Shown: positions 16,938-24,181 of the stretch, in pieces
Numbering within the stretch: the stretch's first letter is position 1
Layout: each line of letters begins with the position of its first letter
Assembly: GCA_902775345.1 (NCBI GenBank)
Contig: CACYLW010000014.1
Coordinates: 1 to 37,428 of the forward strand
Source: an uncultured Eubacteriales bacterium
GTDB taxonomy: Bacteria > Bacillota > Clostridia > Peptostreptococcales > Anaerovoracaceae
Direction of reading: 5' to 3'
DNA length: 37,428 nt
Position numbers and translations under genes: made by a program
Notes under the pieces: generated by a model
What the model saw: only the letters and a program-made list of their open reading frames with translations
The model's database searches: none
What the model was told of the DNA's origin: nothing

Positions 16938-17854
16938 AGAAAAAGAAACTGGTTATTTCGATAATAGTGATGCTCATGCTCGCAGCCGTTTCTTCGGTGT
17001 GGATAGTACAGCGGCACAAGGCGGTAATGGAAGCCCGCGCGGTCGAGGCTGAACAAAGAGAAAAAGAGCTTGAAAAGAAGCGGGCCGAGGAGGAAGCTGC
17101 CGCAAAAAAAGAGGCGGAAGACGCGGCTGTTGCTTCTCATGTTTACTCGCACCGCGGAAGCGCAGGTCCCGATGAGCACTCGTTCAGGGCTTACGATGCT
17201 GCCATTGAAGCCGGCTCGCGCTATATAGAGCCGGACATCGTCATCTCGTCAGACGGTGTGCTCTACGTATCGCATGATCTCAGCGCCGCGTCGATGACCG
17301 GAGTGAACAGCATGTATGAGTACCTCGACTCGGAAACTGTAGACGGGCTCGAGACATACTCCGGAAACAAAGTCCTGCGTCTGAGTGATGTGTTCGACAG
17401 ATACGGAGACAGCATTAACTATGTGATAGAGATAAAACCATACAGCGATGCGTGCACCGAAGCCTTTGGGGAAATGGTGGATGAGTACGGCCTTGCCGGT
17501 GTGATCACCGTGCAGTCGGTGTATCCTGAAGTGCTCGAGAAGCTCGAGACCCGGTATCCTGACATGCCTAAGCTTTTCGTATGCAAGAGCCAGTACGACT
17601 TCGAATACTACGTGGACGCGCCATACATAGACATATTATCCGTGAAGGCTTCCGCCGGACTGATGACTGAGGGAAACTGTCAGACGGCCCATGAGAACGG
17701 CAAAATGTTCAGCGCCTGGACCCTCGATTCCGAGGAAGAAATAAAGAGCGCGATAGACATGGGCGTCGACACGTATTTTACAAACGATACACCGCTCGCG
17801 CTCTCGCTCGAGAGGGAATACGGACTGGAAGCGCGCGGAGAATCAGGCAACTGA
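16934..17854 (+). CDS. Membrane-anchored glycerophosphodiester phosphodiesterase
   Basis: The 306-residue protein starts with a membrane anchor (about residues 5-25), then a charged coiled-coil-like spacer rich in Glu, Lys and Ala (about 28-66), then a GDPD domain: HRG at 73-75, the EPD metal pair (Glu99, Asp101), SDG at 106-108, His114, the later EIKP and AWT motifs, and TND near the end. This places the enzyme outside, tethered to the membrane. GDPD enzymes such as GlpQ cleave glycerophosphodiesters, including glycerol-phosphate teichoic acids. Coupled by ATGA overlap to the SDR gene, it may trim or recycle the polymer made here. It is the last gene of the operon and ends at a strong terminator. 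Confidence 0.85.
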   Translation: MKKKKLVISIIVMLMLAAVSSVWIVQRHKAVMEARAVEAEQREKELEKKRAEEEAAAKKEAEDAAVASHVYSHRGSAGPDEHSFRAYDAAIEAGSRYIEPDIVISSDGVLYVSHDLSAASMTGVNSMYEYLDSETVDGLETYSGNKVLRLSDVFDRYGDSINYVIEIKPYSDACTEAFGEMVDEYGLAGVITVQSVYPEVLEKLETRYPDMPKLFVCKSQYDFEYYVDAPYIDILSVKASAGLMTEGNCQTAHENGKMFSAWTLDSEEEIKSAIDMGVDTYFTNDTPLALSLEREYGLEARGESGN

Positions 17855-17896
17855 AAAAGACTGGACTCTGTACTGAACAGGGTGCAGTCTTTTTTA
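17854..17896. terminator. Bidirectional rho-independent terminator
   Basis: AAAAAGACTG (17854-17863) pairs with CAGTCTTTTT (17885-17894), and an inner CTCTG/CAGGG pairing extends the hairpin. T-runs exist on both strands, so it can end both the 10267-17854 operon and the minus-strand gene at 17916-18863. Confidence 0.85.
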
Positions 17897-17915
17897 TTGC
17901 TTCTGCCCGGGAGCC

Positions 17916-18863
17916 TTATTCCTTTTTCTCTTTTTCTCCGTATATTTCTCTCACAACGAACTGAGGGTAATTGCCCATCGTCAGGAACATCCGCCCGACA
18001 TATTCACCTACGATACCCAGAGTCAAAAGAATAATTCCGGAGAAGATGATGATGGTCATCATTGTTGATGTCCAGCCGAGGATCTTGGTCTTGCTGATTA
18101 TCTTGCGCACCAGCAGCCAGACAAGGCCGAGAACTCCGCATAAGGTCGTGAAGATCCCGAACTTCTGGGCCATCCTCAGAGGGACTACCGAGAAGCCGGC
18201 GATGTTTGACCACAGACTGAGGAGCTTCTTAAGTGTATAGCCGGACTGCCCGTATGCCCGGTCAAAGTGCTCGATAGGTACGCTGGCTATGCGTTCCGGA
18301 GAGACTGTACGGAGGATCAGTCCCTGCATCTGTGTGTAATGTGCAGGATATGTGATGATGCTGTCGCGGACGTACTTTTTCATCGCCACGAAGCTTGACG
18401 TCTTCATGTCTTTAGGCTTGCCGATGAGGATACGGACGCTCTCGTGCGTGAACCAGGAGCCGAAATTCCTGAAAGGGGAATGTTTCTTGTCTCCGTAGTA
18501 TCCGTAAACTACATCGTGGTCATCATCCAGGCCGCTGAGCATCTTCTTCAGCTGGGAAGGATGTGTCTGCATGTCATCATCCATGAATACAATGACATCG
18601 CCCTCTGCGTAATTGAGCCCGCAGATGAGGGCGTTGTGCTGACCTACGTTATGAGCAAGGGCAATGGCAGTGACACAGTCCAGTTCGCCGGCCAGGGACT
18701 TGAGTGCGCGGACGGTCTCTCCGCCGTCCGGCGAGAAGTCGTCTACCAGGACGAACTCAAAATCATCGATGCCGAGATTGCCGAATTCCTTTATTGTTTC
18801 CTTTACTACAGTCTCTATCGTATGCGACGACTTGTAGCACGGGATCACTATCGAATATTTCAT
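17916..18863 (-). CDS. Second GtrB/ArnC-like polyprenyl-phosphate sugar synthase
   Basis: The 315-residue protein has the same build as the enzyme at 12490: GT2 domain with YSIVIPCYKSSHTIE, VDDFSPDGGE and DDDMQT (95-100), then two membrane helices and the C-terminal GIVGEYVGRMFLTMGNYPQFVVRE block. It should transfer a sugar from a nucleotide to undecaprenyl phosphate. The active-site neighbourhood (DDDMQTHPSQL versus DDDGQTPIETV) differs between the two, so they may use different sugars. The ATG has an AGAGGA ribosome site. It is transcribed away from the polytopic membrane protein at 18983, a plausible partner, as in CsbB/YfhO-type systems of Bacillus. Confidence 0.85.
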   Translation of the reverse strand: MKYSIVIPCYKSSHTIETVVKETIKEFGNLGIDDFEFVLVDDFSPDGGETVRALKSLAGELDCVTAIALAHNVGQHNALICGLNYAEGDVIVFMDDDMQTHPSQLKKMLSGLDDDHDVVYGYYGDKKHSPFRNFGSWFTHESVRILIGKPKDMKTSSFVAMKKYVRDSIITYPAHYTQMQGLILRTVSPERIASVPIEHFDRAYGQSGYTLKKLLSLWSNIAGFSVVPLRMAQKFGIFTTLCGVLGLVWLLVRKIISKTKILGWTSTMMTIIIFSGIILLTLGIVGEYVGRMFLTMGNYPQFVVREIYGEKEKKE

Positions 18864-18903
18864 TGCAGATCCTCTTCTTCAGTCCGATATTTTTACCATT
18901 CCA

Positions 18904-18932
18904 ATTTTATTATGTTTACCGGGGCATGGCAA
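18904..18932 (-). promoter_or_regulatory. Promoter of the minus-strand GtrB-like gene
   Basis: On the minus strand: -35 TTGCCA (18927-18932), 17-base spacer, -10 TAAAAT (18904-18909), about 40 bases before the ATG at 18863. Confidence 0.5.
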
Positions 18933-18966
18933 GTGAAACAGATTATGCAATATTAGCGCCCGGATA

Positions 18967-18975
18967 TGGTATTAT
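18967..18975 (+). promoter_or_regulatory. Extended -10 element before the polytopic membrane gene
   Basis: TGGTATTAT (18967-18975) is an extended -10. It ends 7 bases before the ATG at 18983, again suggesting a leaderless message. No good -35 is visible. If translation instead begins at ATG 18926, this element would be intragenic and not a promoter. Confidence 0.35.
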
Positions 18976-18982
18976 ACAAATA

Positions 18983-20710
18983 ATGGAAAAGCATTTAGAC
19001 AAAAGTAAAAAAGAATACAGGTACAATAATCCGTGGAACTGGCTGATATCCCTGGCAGTCAATGCTGTCATACTTGCGGCAGTGCTGTACGCGACAGACC
19101 TCGTTTATGAAAGCAATGACGACTTTGCGATCGCGCAGGAGATACTGGCCGGATATCCGTTTGTGGGATTCGTCAATTATTATCTGTGCAAAGCGCTTAT
19201 ATTCTTCCAGGGAATGCTGCCTGAAACGAACGCTTTTGTGCTGTCTCAGATAGTGACATCATTCATGGCATTTACCGTGATACTGAAAGTGTTCCTCGAC
19301 AGAAAGAGCAACTTTTTCGAACTGACAGCGGCGGCCTTTATCGTTGCGTTCTTCTCGTTTGATCACTACAGCGCCGTACAGTTCACAAAGACCGCGGCTC
19401 TGCTGATGACTGCGGGACTGCTGTGGGTAGTGGACAATTACTGCAATGAGCGGAATGTGTTCGGCTTTATATTCGGCTTCGCCATGTTCTGGCTCGGAGT
19501 GGCTTACAGGCAAAAGGGGATGTTCCCGGCGCTGGCGTACGCTGCCTGCTTCATGCTCATATGGTGGCTGATCAACGGGAAAGAATTCTTCAAAGGCAGA
19601 AAGGCGCTGCCTGAGATCGCGCTTGTCTTTGTCGTGCTTGTCTTCCTTTTTGCTCCATACGGATTTGATAAACTCTCAGACGCAAAAAACGAAAGCACGC
19701 CCGAACTCAAATACTTCCGCGAATACCAGACCGAAAGGATACTGGTCACAGACTATCCTTTCCTGGACTTTTTTGATCAGAATGAGGACCGTTACAGTGA
19801 GGCCGGCCTGAGTTATAACGACCTCGAAATGATAGACCGGTGGATATTTGACTATGACGGGGCGGCTTCACTGGAGAACCTCAGAACGATAAACGAGATC
19901 AACAAGCCTTATGTACAGAAGACGAAATCCCTGAAAGGCGCGGTAATGAGCACGCTCAGAAGAGCGAAGACCTCTGTGATGGACCTCGATTATAACGGCA
20001 TGCACATTCTAATTGTCGCAGCCATTGTCCTGTACATACTGTTCACAAACAGGCCGAAAGCATGGCTTTACATCCTTGCTTTCGGAGCTTTGAGCATAGC
20101 GGTATACTGTGCGATCTTTTACATGCAGAGACCTCAGTACAGGGCGCTTTATGTAGCTGACGAAAGCGCGGCATTCTGGCTGATGTACGCGGCGATGGCG
20201 AGCGAAAAGTACAAAGCCGCAATTTCAAAGGCTGCAGGAATCCTTGCGCTGGCTGCCTGTGCGGCTCTTATCATCTGGATGACGCCTAACGCGATAGAAC
20301 GGCTTGATTCCATGCACTATCACAACACCACGGTCATAGAATCCCATGAGGTGACAGCGTACTTTGCAGATCATGAGGAAAACTTCTATATCGGACCGAC
20401 AACCACAATGAGGCAGCCTGATTCATATACCACGCCGCTCAGCCTTCCTCTGGCGCCGGTGAACGTGTCGGGAACAGGAGGATGGGAAACCCTGTCGCCA
20501 TACAAGCTGAGCCTTCTCGGAAAGTACGGAGTCACGAATCCTGTCACCGGTCTCATAGATGCTGAAGGAGTTTATTTCTTCGGAAACAGAAAGATCAGCA
20601 TAATGAAGGAATACTATAACAAGTGGTACTGTGAAGAAGGAGAGACCATAGCTTTCGAAAAAGTCGATGAGGTGGGTGAACACGGTATTTACAGAGTCGT
20701 CAGGAGGTGA
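18983..20710 (+). CDS. Polytopic membrane protein, GT-C-like
   Basis: Protein of 575 residues with about ten hydrophobic segments. After the first helix it has YESNDDFAIAQEI, an Asp-Asp pair in the external loop where GT-C glycosyltransferases carry catalytic acids. A large soluble region without helices follows in the C-terminal 120 residues. GT-C enzymes use polyprenyl-phosphate sugars outside the membrane, which suits the adjacent GtrB-like synthase. The family cannot be named by eye. The start is uncertain: ATG 18983 (MEKHLDKSKKE) gives a sensible cytoplasmic N-terminus but has no ribosome site; ATG 18926, with GGGG just before it, would add 19 residues. The frame stays open to 18704 inside the opposite gene, which I discount. 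Confidence 0.7.
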   Translation: MEKHLDKSKKEYRYNNPWNWLISLAVNAVILAAVLYATDLVYESNDDFAIAQEILAGYPFVGFVNYYLCKALIFFQGMLPETNAFVLSQIVTSFMAFTVILKVFLDRKSNFFELTAAAFIVAFFSFDHYSAVQFTKTAALLMTAGLLWVVDNYCNERNVFGFIFGFAMFWLGVAYRQKGMFPALAYAACFMLIWWLINGKEFFKGRKALPEIALVFVVLVFLFAPYGFDKLSDAKNESTPELKYFREYQTERILVTDYPFLDFFDQNEDRYSEAGLSYNDLEMIDRWIFDYDGAASLENLRTINEINKPYVQKTKSLKGAVMSTLRRAKTSVMDLDYNGMHILIVAAIVLYILFTNRPKAWLYILAFGALSIAVYCAIFYMQRPQYRALYVADESAAFWLMYAAMASEKYKAAISKAAGILALAACAALIIWMTPNAIERLDSMHYHNTTVIESHEVTAYFADHEENFYIGPTTTMRQPDSYTTPLSLPLAPVNVSGTGGWETLSPYKLSLLGKYGVTNPVTGLIDAEGVYFFGNRKISIMKEYYNKWYCEEGETIAFEKVDEVGEHGIYRVVRR

Positions 20711-20748
20711 AACCCTCATCTGATGTATTGAAATTCAAATATGTTTAA

Positions 20749-20778
20749 TTGACGGGACAAGCAGTTTATTGATATAAT
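20749..20778 (+). promoter_or_regulatory. Promoter of the FN3/L,D-transpeptidase gene
   Basis: -35 TTGACG (20749-20754), 18-base spacer and a consensus -10 TATAAT (20773-20778). The leader to the ATG at 20835 would be about 50 bases. A perfect inverted repeat covers the spacer and the -10. Confidence 0.65.
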
Positions 20779-20787
20779 AAACTGCTT
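20759..20787. repeat. Perfect 12-bp inverted repeat across the -10 box
   Basis: AAGCAGTTTATT (20759-20770) and AATAAACTGCTT (20776-20787) are exact reverse complements separated by GATAT. The right arm overlaps the TATAAT -10. This could be an operator for a dimeric regulator, or the hairpin of a terminator for the upstream gene, which ends at 20710. The short T-tract makes a terminator less likely. Confidence 0.7.
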
Positions 20788-20834
20788 TAAAATGGCTATG
20801 AAATATATAAATATAAAGTAAGGAAGGAATCGCT

Positions 20835-22775
20835 ATGAAGAGAAAATTAACGGCAATACTGCTGTCTCTGGCAATGCTTCTGGTCTATGCGCCAATAGGA
20901 GTATTTGCTGAAGCCGGAGATACCGTAGGACAGGACGACCTGCTCAAGGTAGAGGCTCAGGACATCAGTGACACAAGCGTAAAGCTGACATGGACTCCGG
21001 TAAACGGATATGAGCCGTCTGAAGATGTAATGTTCACCATTAATAACGGTGAAGAAGATCTGACCGGAGAACTCAGCGCAGTCTCCGAGGATAACGAAGA
21101 AGGCTACGAGTATTCGCCTGAAGAAGGATATTCGTTTGTTGTTGAAGGCCTTGAGGCAGAAACCGAGTATGAGCTGGAAGTCGTTTCGAGTGATGCTGTT
21201 GAAGAAAAGACTCCGTCCGGAAAGGTTCAGTTCACTACTGAAGCTGCTGAAGCCGAGGAAGAGGAAGTAGCTGAAGAGCCGGAGCTCCTTGCTGCAGGCA
21301 ACGGCGAAAAGAGCCTTCTGCTGGCTGCTGAACCGGAAGAAGGAGAGCTTGCTGATATACCTAACCTCGAAGTGAAGCCAACCGGTAATAAGGGCACCAA
21401 GAACTATCTGCAGCTGACCTGGGATGCTGTAGAGGGTGCGGAAAAGTATATCATCTGCTGGTCCGGAGACAACTTTGAGAAGAAGTGGGAGACTCAGAAC
21501 CTCAGCTTCAAAAAGACAATTTCAACCGCAGGTAAGAATTATACGTTCCATGTCGCAGCTGTTGATGCTGAGGGCAACCCTGTATCCCTTGAAACTGAGT
21601 GCAGCGGTAAAGTGCCTAAGATCGCAGTTGCAAGAAAGACAGGTACGACTACAGCTACAACAACCACACTTGTAGTAACTATCCCTGCCGGTCATGCAGG
21701 AACATATAAACTCATAAGCGTCTGCGGCACTGACAAGACTATCAAGAAGGTAATCAACAATGACGGTACAAAGCAGACTCTGACCATCAAAGTGAGCAAG
21801 CTGCTCTCCGCAAAAGCTTATAAGTTCTATGTGGTCAATGTGGATTCAGGCGTTGTATCAAATACAAGAGCCGTAAACACTTCACTTCTCAATGTTACAG
21901 GATTCACTGCGACATCAAGTGCTGATGCGGTAATCCTGAAGTGGAAGAGAGTACCACGCGCTACAGGCTACACCATTACATGGAAGGGCGGCGGCAGAAC
22001 CGGTACAATCAAGGTTGCAAAGGGAACAACGACCACATACCTTGATAACTTCGGAACCAACTACTCGCTGTTACATCCGTACGCAACATCGTACACATAC
22101 AGCATCAAGGCTACAAAGAAGGGATTCCTTGCTTCAAGGAAGGCTGCAAGTGTTACAAGTGACGTTATCAGAACAATGCTTCTGAGCATCACATTCGGTA
22201 CAAGCAGAACTCTTACAAGCCATACAGGCGGCAGCGTTTCCGCTTACTTCGCTAAGGGAACAACAGTTACTGCAACCGGATACACAAACGGAAAATACAT
22301 CTTCTACTACAACGGAAGACAGTATCAGGTATTAAGAGCAAGCATCTCCTCTGCAAGCGTCAAGCAGCTCAACGCAAGCAAGACCTACAGTGCAGCTGAG
22401 GCAACAAGCTATGTAAACAGAATGGGACTGTCGAGCTCGACATCCTACCTTATCTGGGTCAACACATATACTCAGAAAGAGTATGTCTTCAAGGGCTACA
22501 AGGGTCACTGGACACTCGTTCAGGGTCCGTGGCTGATCGCATCAGGCAAGCCGTCATCACCTACATCAACAGGAATGACAAAGATCGTTGACAGAATGGT
22601 AAGCAACGGAGCTCCTTACTGGAACGTAACTTACTGGTTCTCGATCCACGGCAATGCGAGGGTATGGGGTGCTCTCGGATATCCGAAGTCCGGCGCGTGC
22701 GTAAGAAATACAAATGAGCACGCTAAGTGGATCTTCTACAATACTCCGATGTATACAGCCGTATACGTATTCTAA
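20835..22775 (+). CDS. Secreted FN3-repeat protein with L,D-transpeptidase (YkuD) domain
   Basis: Secreted protein of 646 residues. Signal peptide about 1-25 (ending in GVFA), fibronectin type III-like domain about 38-130, an acidic Glu/Ala-rich linker (about 131-172), two or three further FN3-like domains (about 174-445), then a C-terminal YkuD domain (about 500-646). YkuD enzymes make 3-3 peptidoglycan crosslinks or attach proteins through a Cys nucleophile. The catalytic pair reads SIHGN (His605) and SGACVRN (Cys622); the common motif is SHGCVR, so His-Gly is replaced by Gly-Ala here. The ATG has an AAGGAAGGA site and a consensus promoter. It sits alone between two membrane-protein genes, with a hairpin downstream. 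Confidence 0.82.
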   Translation: MKRKLTAILLSLAMLLVYAPIGVFAEAGDTVGQDDLLKVEAQDISDTSVKLTWTPVNGYEPSEDVMFTINNGEEDLTGELSAVSEDNEEGYEYSPEEGYSFVVEGLEAETEYELEVVSSDAVEEKTPSGKVQFTTEAAEAEEEEVAEEPELLAAGNGEKSLLLAAEPEEGELADIPNLEVKPTGNKGTKNYLQLTWDAVEGAEKYIICWSGDNFEKKWETQNLSFKKTISTAGKNYTFHVAAVDAEGNPVSLETECSGKVPKIAVARKTGTTTATTTTLVVTIPAGHAGTYKLISVCGTDKTIKKVINNDGTKQTLTIKVSKLLSAKAYKFYVVNVDSGVVSNTRAVNTSLLNVTGFTATSSADAVILKWKRVPRATGYTITWKGGGRTGTIKVAKGTTTTYLDNFGTNYSLLHPYATSYTYSIKATKKGFLASRKAASVTSDVIRTMLLSITFGTSRTLTSHTGGSVSAYFAKGTTVTATGYTNGKYIFYYNGRQYQVLRASISSASVKQLNASKTYSAAEATSYVNRMGLSSSTSYLIWVNTYTQKEYVFKGYKGHWTLVQGPWLIASGKPSSPTSTGMTKIVDRMVSNGAPYWNVTYWFSIHGNARVWGALGYPKSGACVRNTNEHAKWIFYNTPMYTAVYVF

Positions 22776-22790
22776 TATTCAAAACATAAG

Positions 22791-22842
22791 ACAAGGAAAA
22801 GTGAGAAGCGTCTCAATTTAAAACGGGCGCTTCTTTCCTTGT
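22791..22842. other. Long bulged hairpin between the transpeptidase and flippase genes
   Basis: ACAAGGAA (22791-22798) pairs with TTCCTTGT (22835-22842), and AGAAGCG (22804-22810) with CGCTTCT (22828-22834), leaving a 5-base bulge on the left and a 17-base loop. No T-run follows on the plus strand, so a simple terminator is doubtful. It ends 23 bases before the flippase ATG. Confidence 0.5.
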
Positions 22843-22865
22843 ACGGCACAAATCGAGAAGTACCG

Positions 22866-24152
22866 ATGAACAAACTGAAAGCACTATTCGAAAACTCCAA
22901 TAATGTAATGAGGGACAGCTATATATGGAACACGTTGTCTGCAAGCATCTACGCTATGCAGTCGGCGATCGTTCTCATAGTCATAACCCACGTTACAGGT
23001 CTTGAAGACGCGGGAATCTTTTCGATTGCCTATGCTGTCGCCAGCCTTATGTATTACATAGGAGAATATGGCGTCAGAAAATATCAGGTGAGCGACATAA
23101 ATGAAGAGATGACCTTCACCGACTATCACTCGCACAGGATAGTCGCGTGTACGATCATGCTGGCAGTCAGTCTTCTGTATGTCGCAAACGGATTCTTCAG
23201 ACTCGGTTATTCGCCGTACAAGGCATACATCGTCCTGGTGATCTGCCTCACAAAAGTCGTGGAGGCATATTCGGAGGTATACTTCGGAAGATTCCAGCAG
23301 GTCGGCAGGCTGGATGTGTCGGCAAAGACCAATTTCTACAGGATCATGCTCGGAGTCATAGGCTGCATCATCGCACTTATCATCACGCACGACATGGCGA
23401 TATCCATGACGGTGTGGCTCGTGCTTTCCGTTGTAGCCCTCCTGACGTCGAACATCCTGGTATACAAGGATTTCGGTACTATCGAGCTGAAGTTCAGGTG
23501 GGATAAGATAATGAGGATCTTCGTGGAGTGCTTTGCCCTGTTCGCAGGGTATTTCCTGCTCCTTTATGTAGGAAATGCTCCTAAGTACGCGATCGACGCC
23601 TGCATGAGCGATGTGGATCAGGCATGCTATAACTTCATCTTCATGCCGGTGTTCGCGATAGGCATGTTCGCGAACTTCATCTTCAATCCTATACTGGTAA
23701 AGCTTGCGCACAGATGGGACGAGAACAAGATAAAGGTGTTCACAAAGATAGTCGTCAGGCAGATATTCGTTATCATAGGAATAACGTTGCTGGCAATAGC
23801 GGTCGCGCTCACGATAGGCCCGCCGATACTCGGGATACTGTTCAACGCGGATCTCTCGGGATACAAGATCGATCTCGCCATCCTCATGATAGGCGGCGGC
23901 ATGCTGGCCCTTGTGAACTTCTTCGCGGTAGTCGTAACGGTAATGAGGTTCCAGAAGCACCTGATCTCCGGATACATAGTCATGGCGGTCGCGGCGTGGC
24001 TGATGGCCAATAAAGTGGTGCGTTTATACGGGATAAGAGGAGCCACGATCCTTTATACCATCCTCATGGCGGTACAGGCGCTCATTTTCGCAGGTATCAC
24101 GTTCTACTTCATAAAGAGGAGAAGCAGGGAAGTAAAGACGAAAAAAGCATAA
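22866..24152 (+). CDS. Polysaccharide flippase (Wzx/MOP superfamily)
   Basis: The 428-residue protein has about twelve hydrophobic segments spread along its length, with few charged loops and a basic C-terminus (RRSREVKTKK). The opening NVMRDSYIWNTLSASIYAMQSAIVLIVITHVTG is typical of Wzx-like lipid-linked oligosaccharide flippases: helix 1 starts after a short cytoplasmic tail and the G-x-x-x-A pattern follows. It would move undecaprenyl-linked sugars or oligosaccharides outward. The ATG at 22866 is preferred; the in-frame TTG at 22839 lies inside a hairpin arm. Its ribosome site is weak (GAGAAG). With TarGH also present, the locus has two lipid-linked glycan transport systems, suggesting two products or a polymer plus a side-chain precursor. 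Confidence 0.8.
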   Translation: MNKLKALFENSNNVMRDSYIWNTLSASIYAMQSAIVLIVITHVTGLEDAGIFSIAYAVASLMYYIGEYGVRKYQVSDINEEMTFTDYHSHRIVACTIMLAVSLLYVANGFFRLGYSPYKAYIVLVICLTKVVEAYSEVYFGRFQQVGRLDVSAKTNFYRIMLGVIGCIIALIITHDMAISMTVWLVLSVVALLTSNILVYKDFGTIELKFRWDKIMRIFVECFALFAGYFLLLYVGNAPKYAIDACMSDVDQACYNFIFMPVFAIGMFANFIFNPILVKLAHRWDENKIKVFTKIVVRQIFVIIGITLLAIAVALTIGPPILGILFNADLSGYKIDLAILMIGGGMLALVNFFAVVVTVMRFQKHLISGYIVMAVAAWLMANKVVRLYGIRGATILYTILMAVQALIFAGITFYFIKRRSREVKTKKA

Positions 24153-24181
24153 AAAAAGAAGGTCGCTTCTATGAAGCGACC
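24151..24181 (-). terminator. Terminator for the minus-strand gene at 24169-26259
   Basis: GGTCGCTTC (24161-24169) and GAAGCGACC (24173-24181) form a perfect 9-bp stem with a 3-base loop. On the minus strand the stem is followed by TTCTTTTTTT. The stop codon of the minus gene lies in the loop. There is no T-run on the plus side. Confidence 0.8.

Noticed and set aside
18704-18925. Long N-terminal extension of the polytopic membrane protein
   Set aside because: It lies antisense to the GtrB-like gene, contains no plausible start context and has shadow-like composition.
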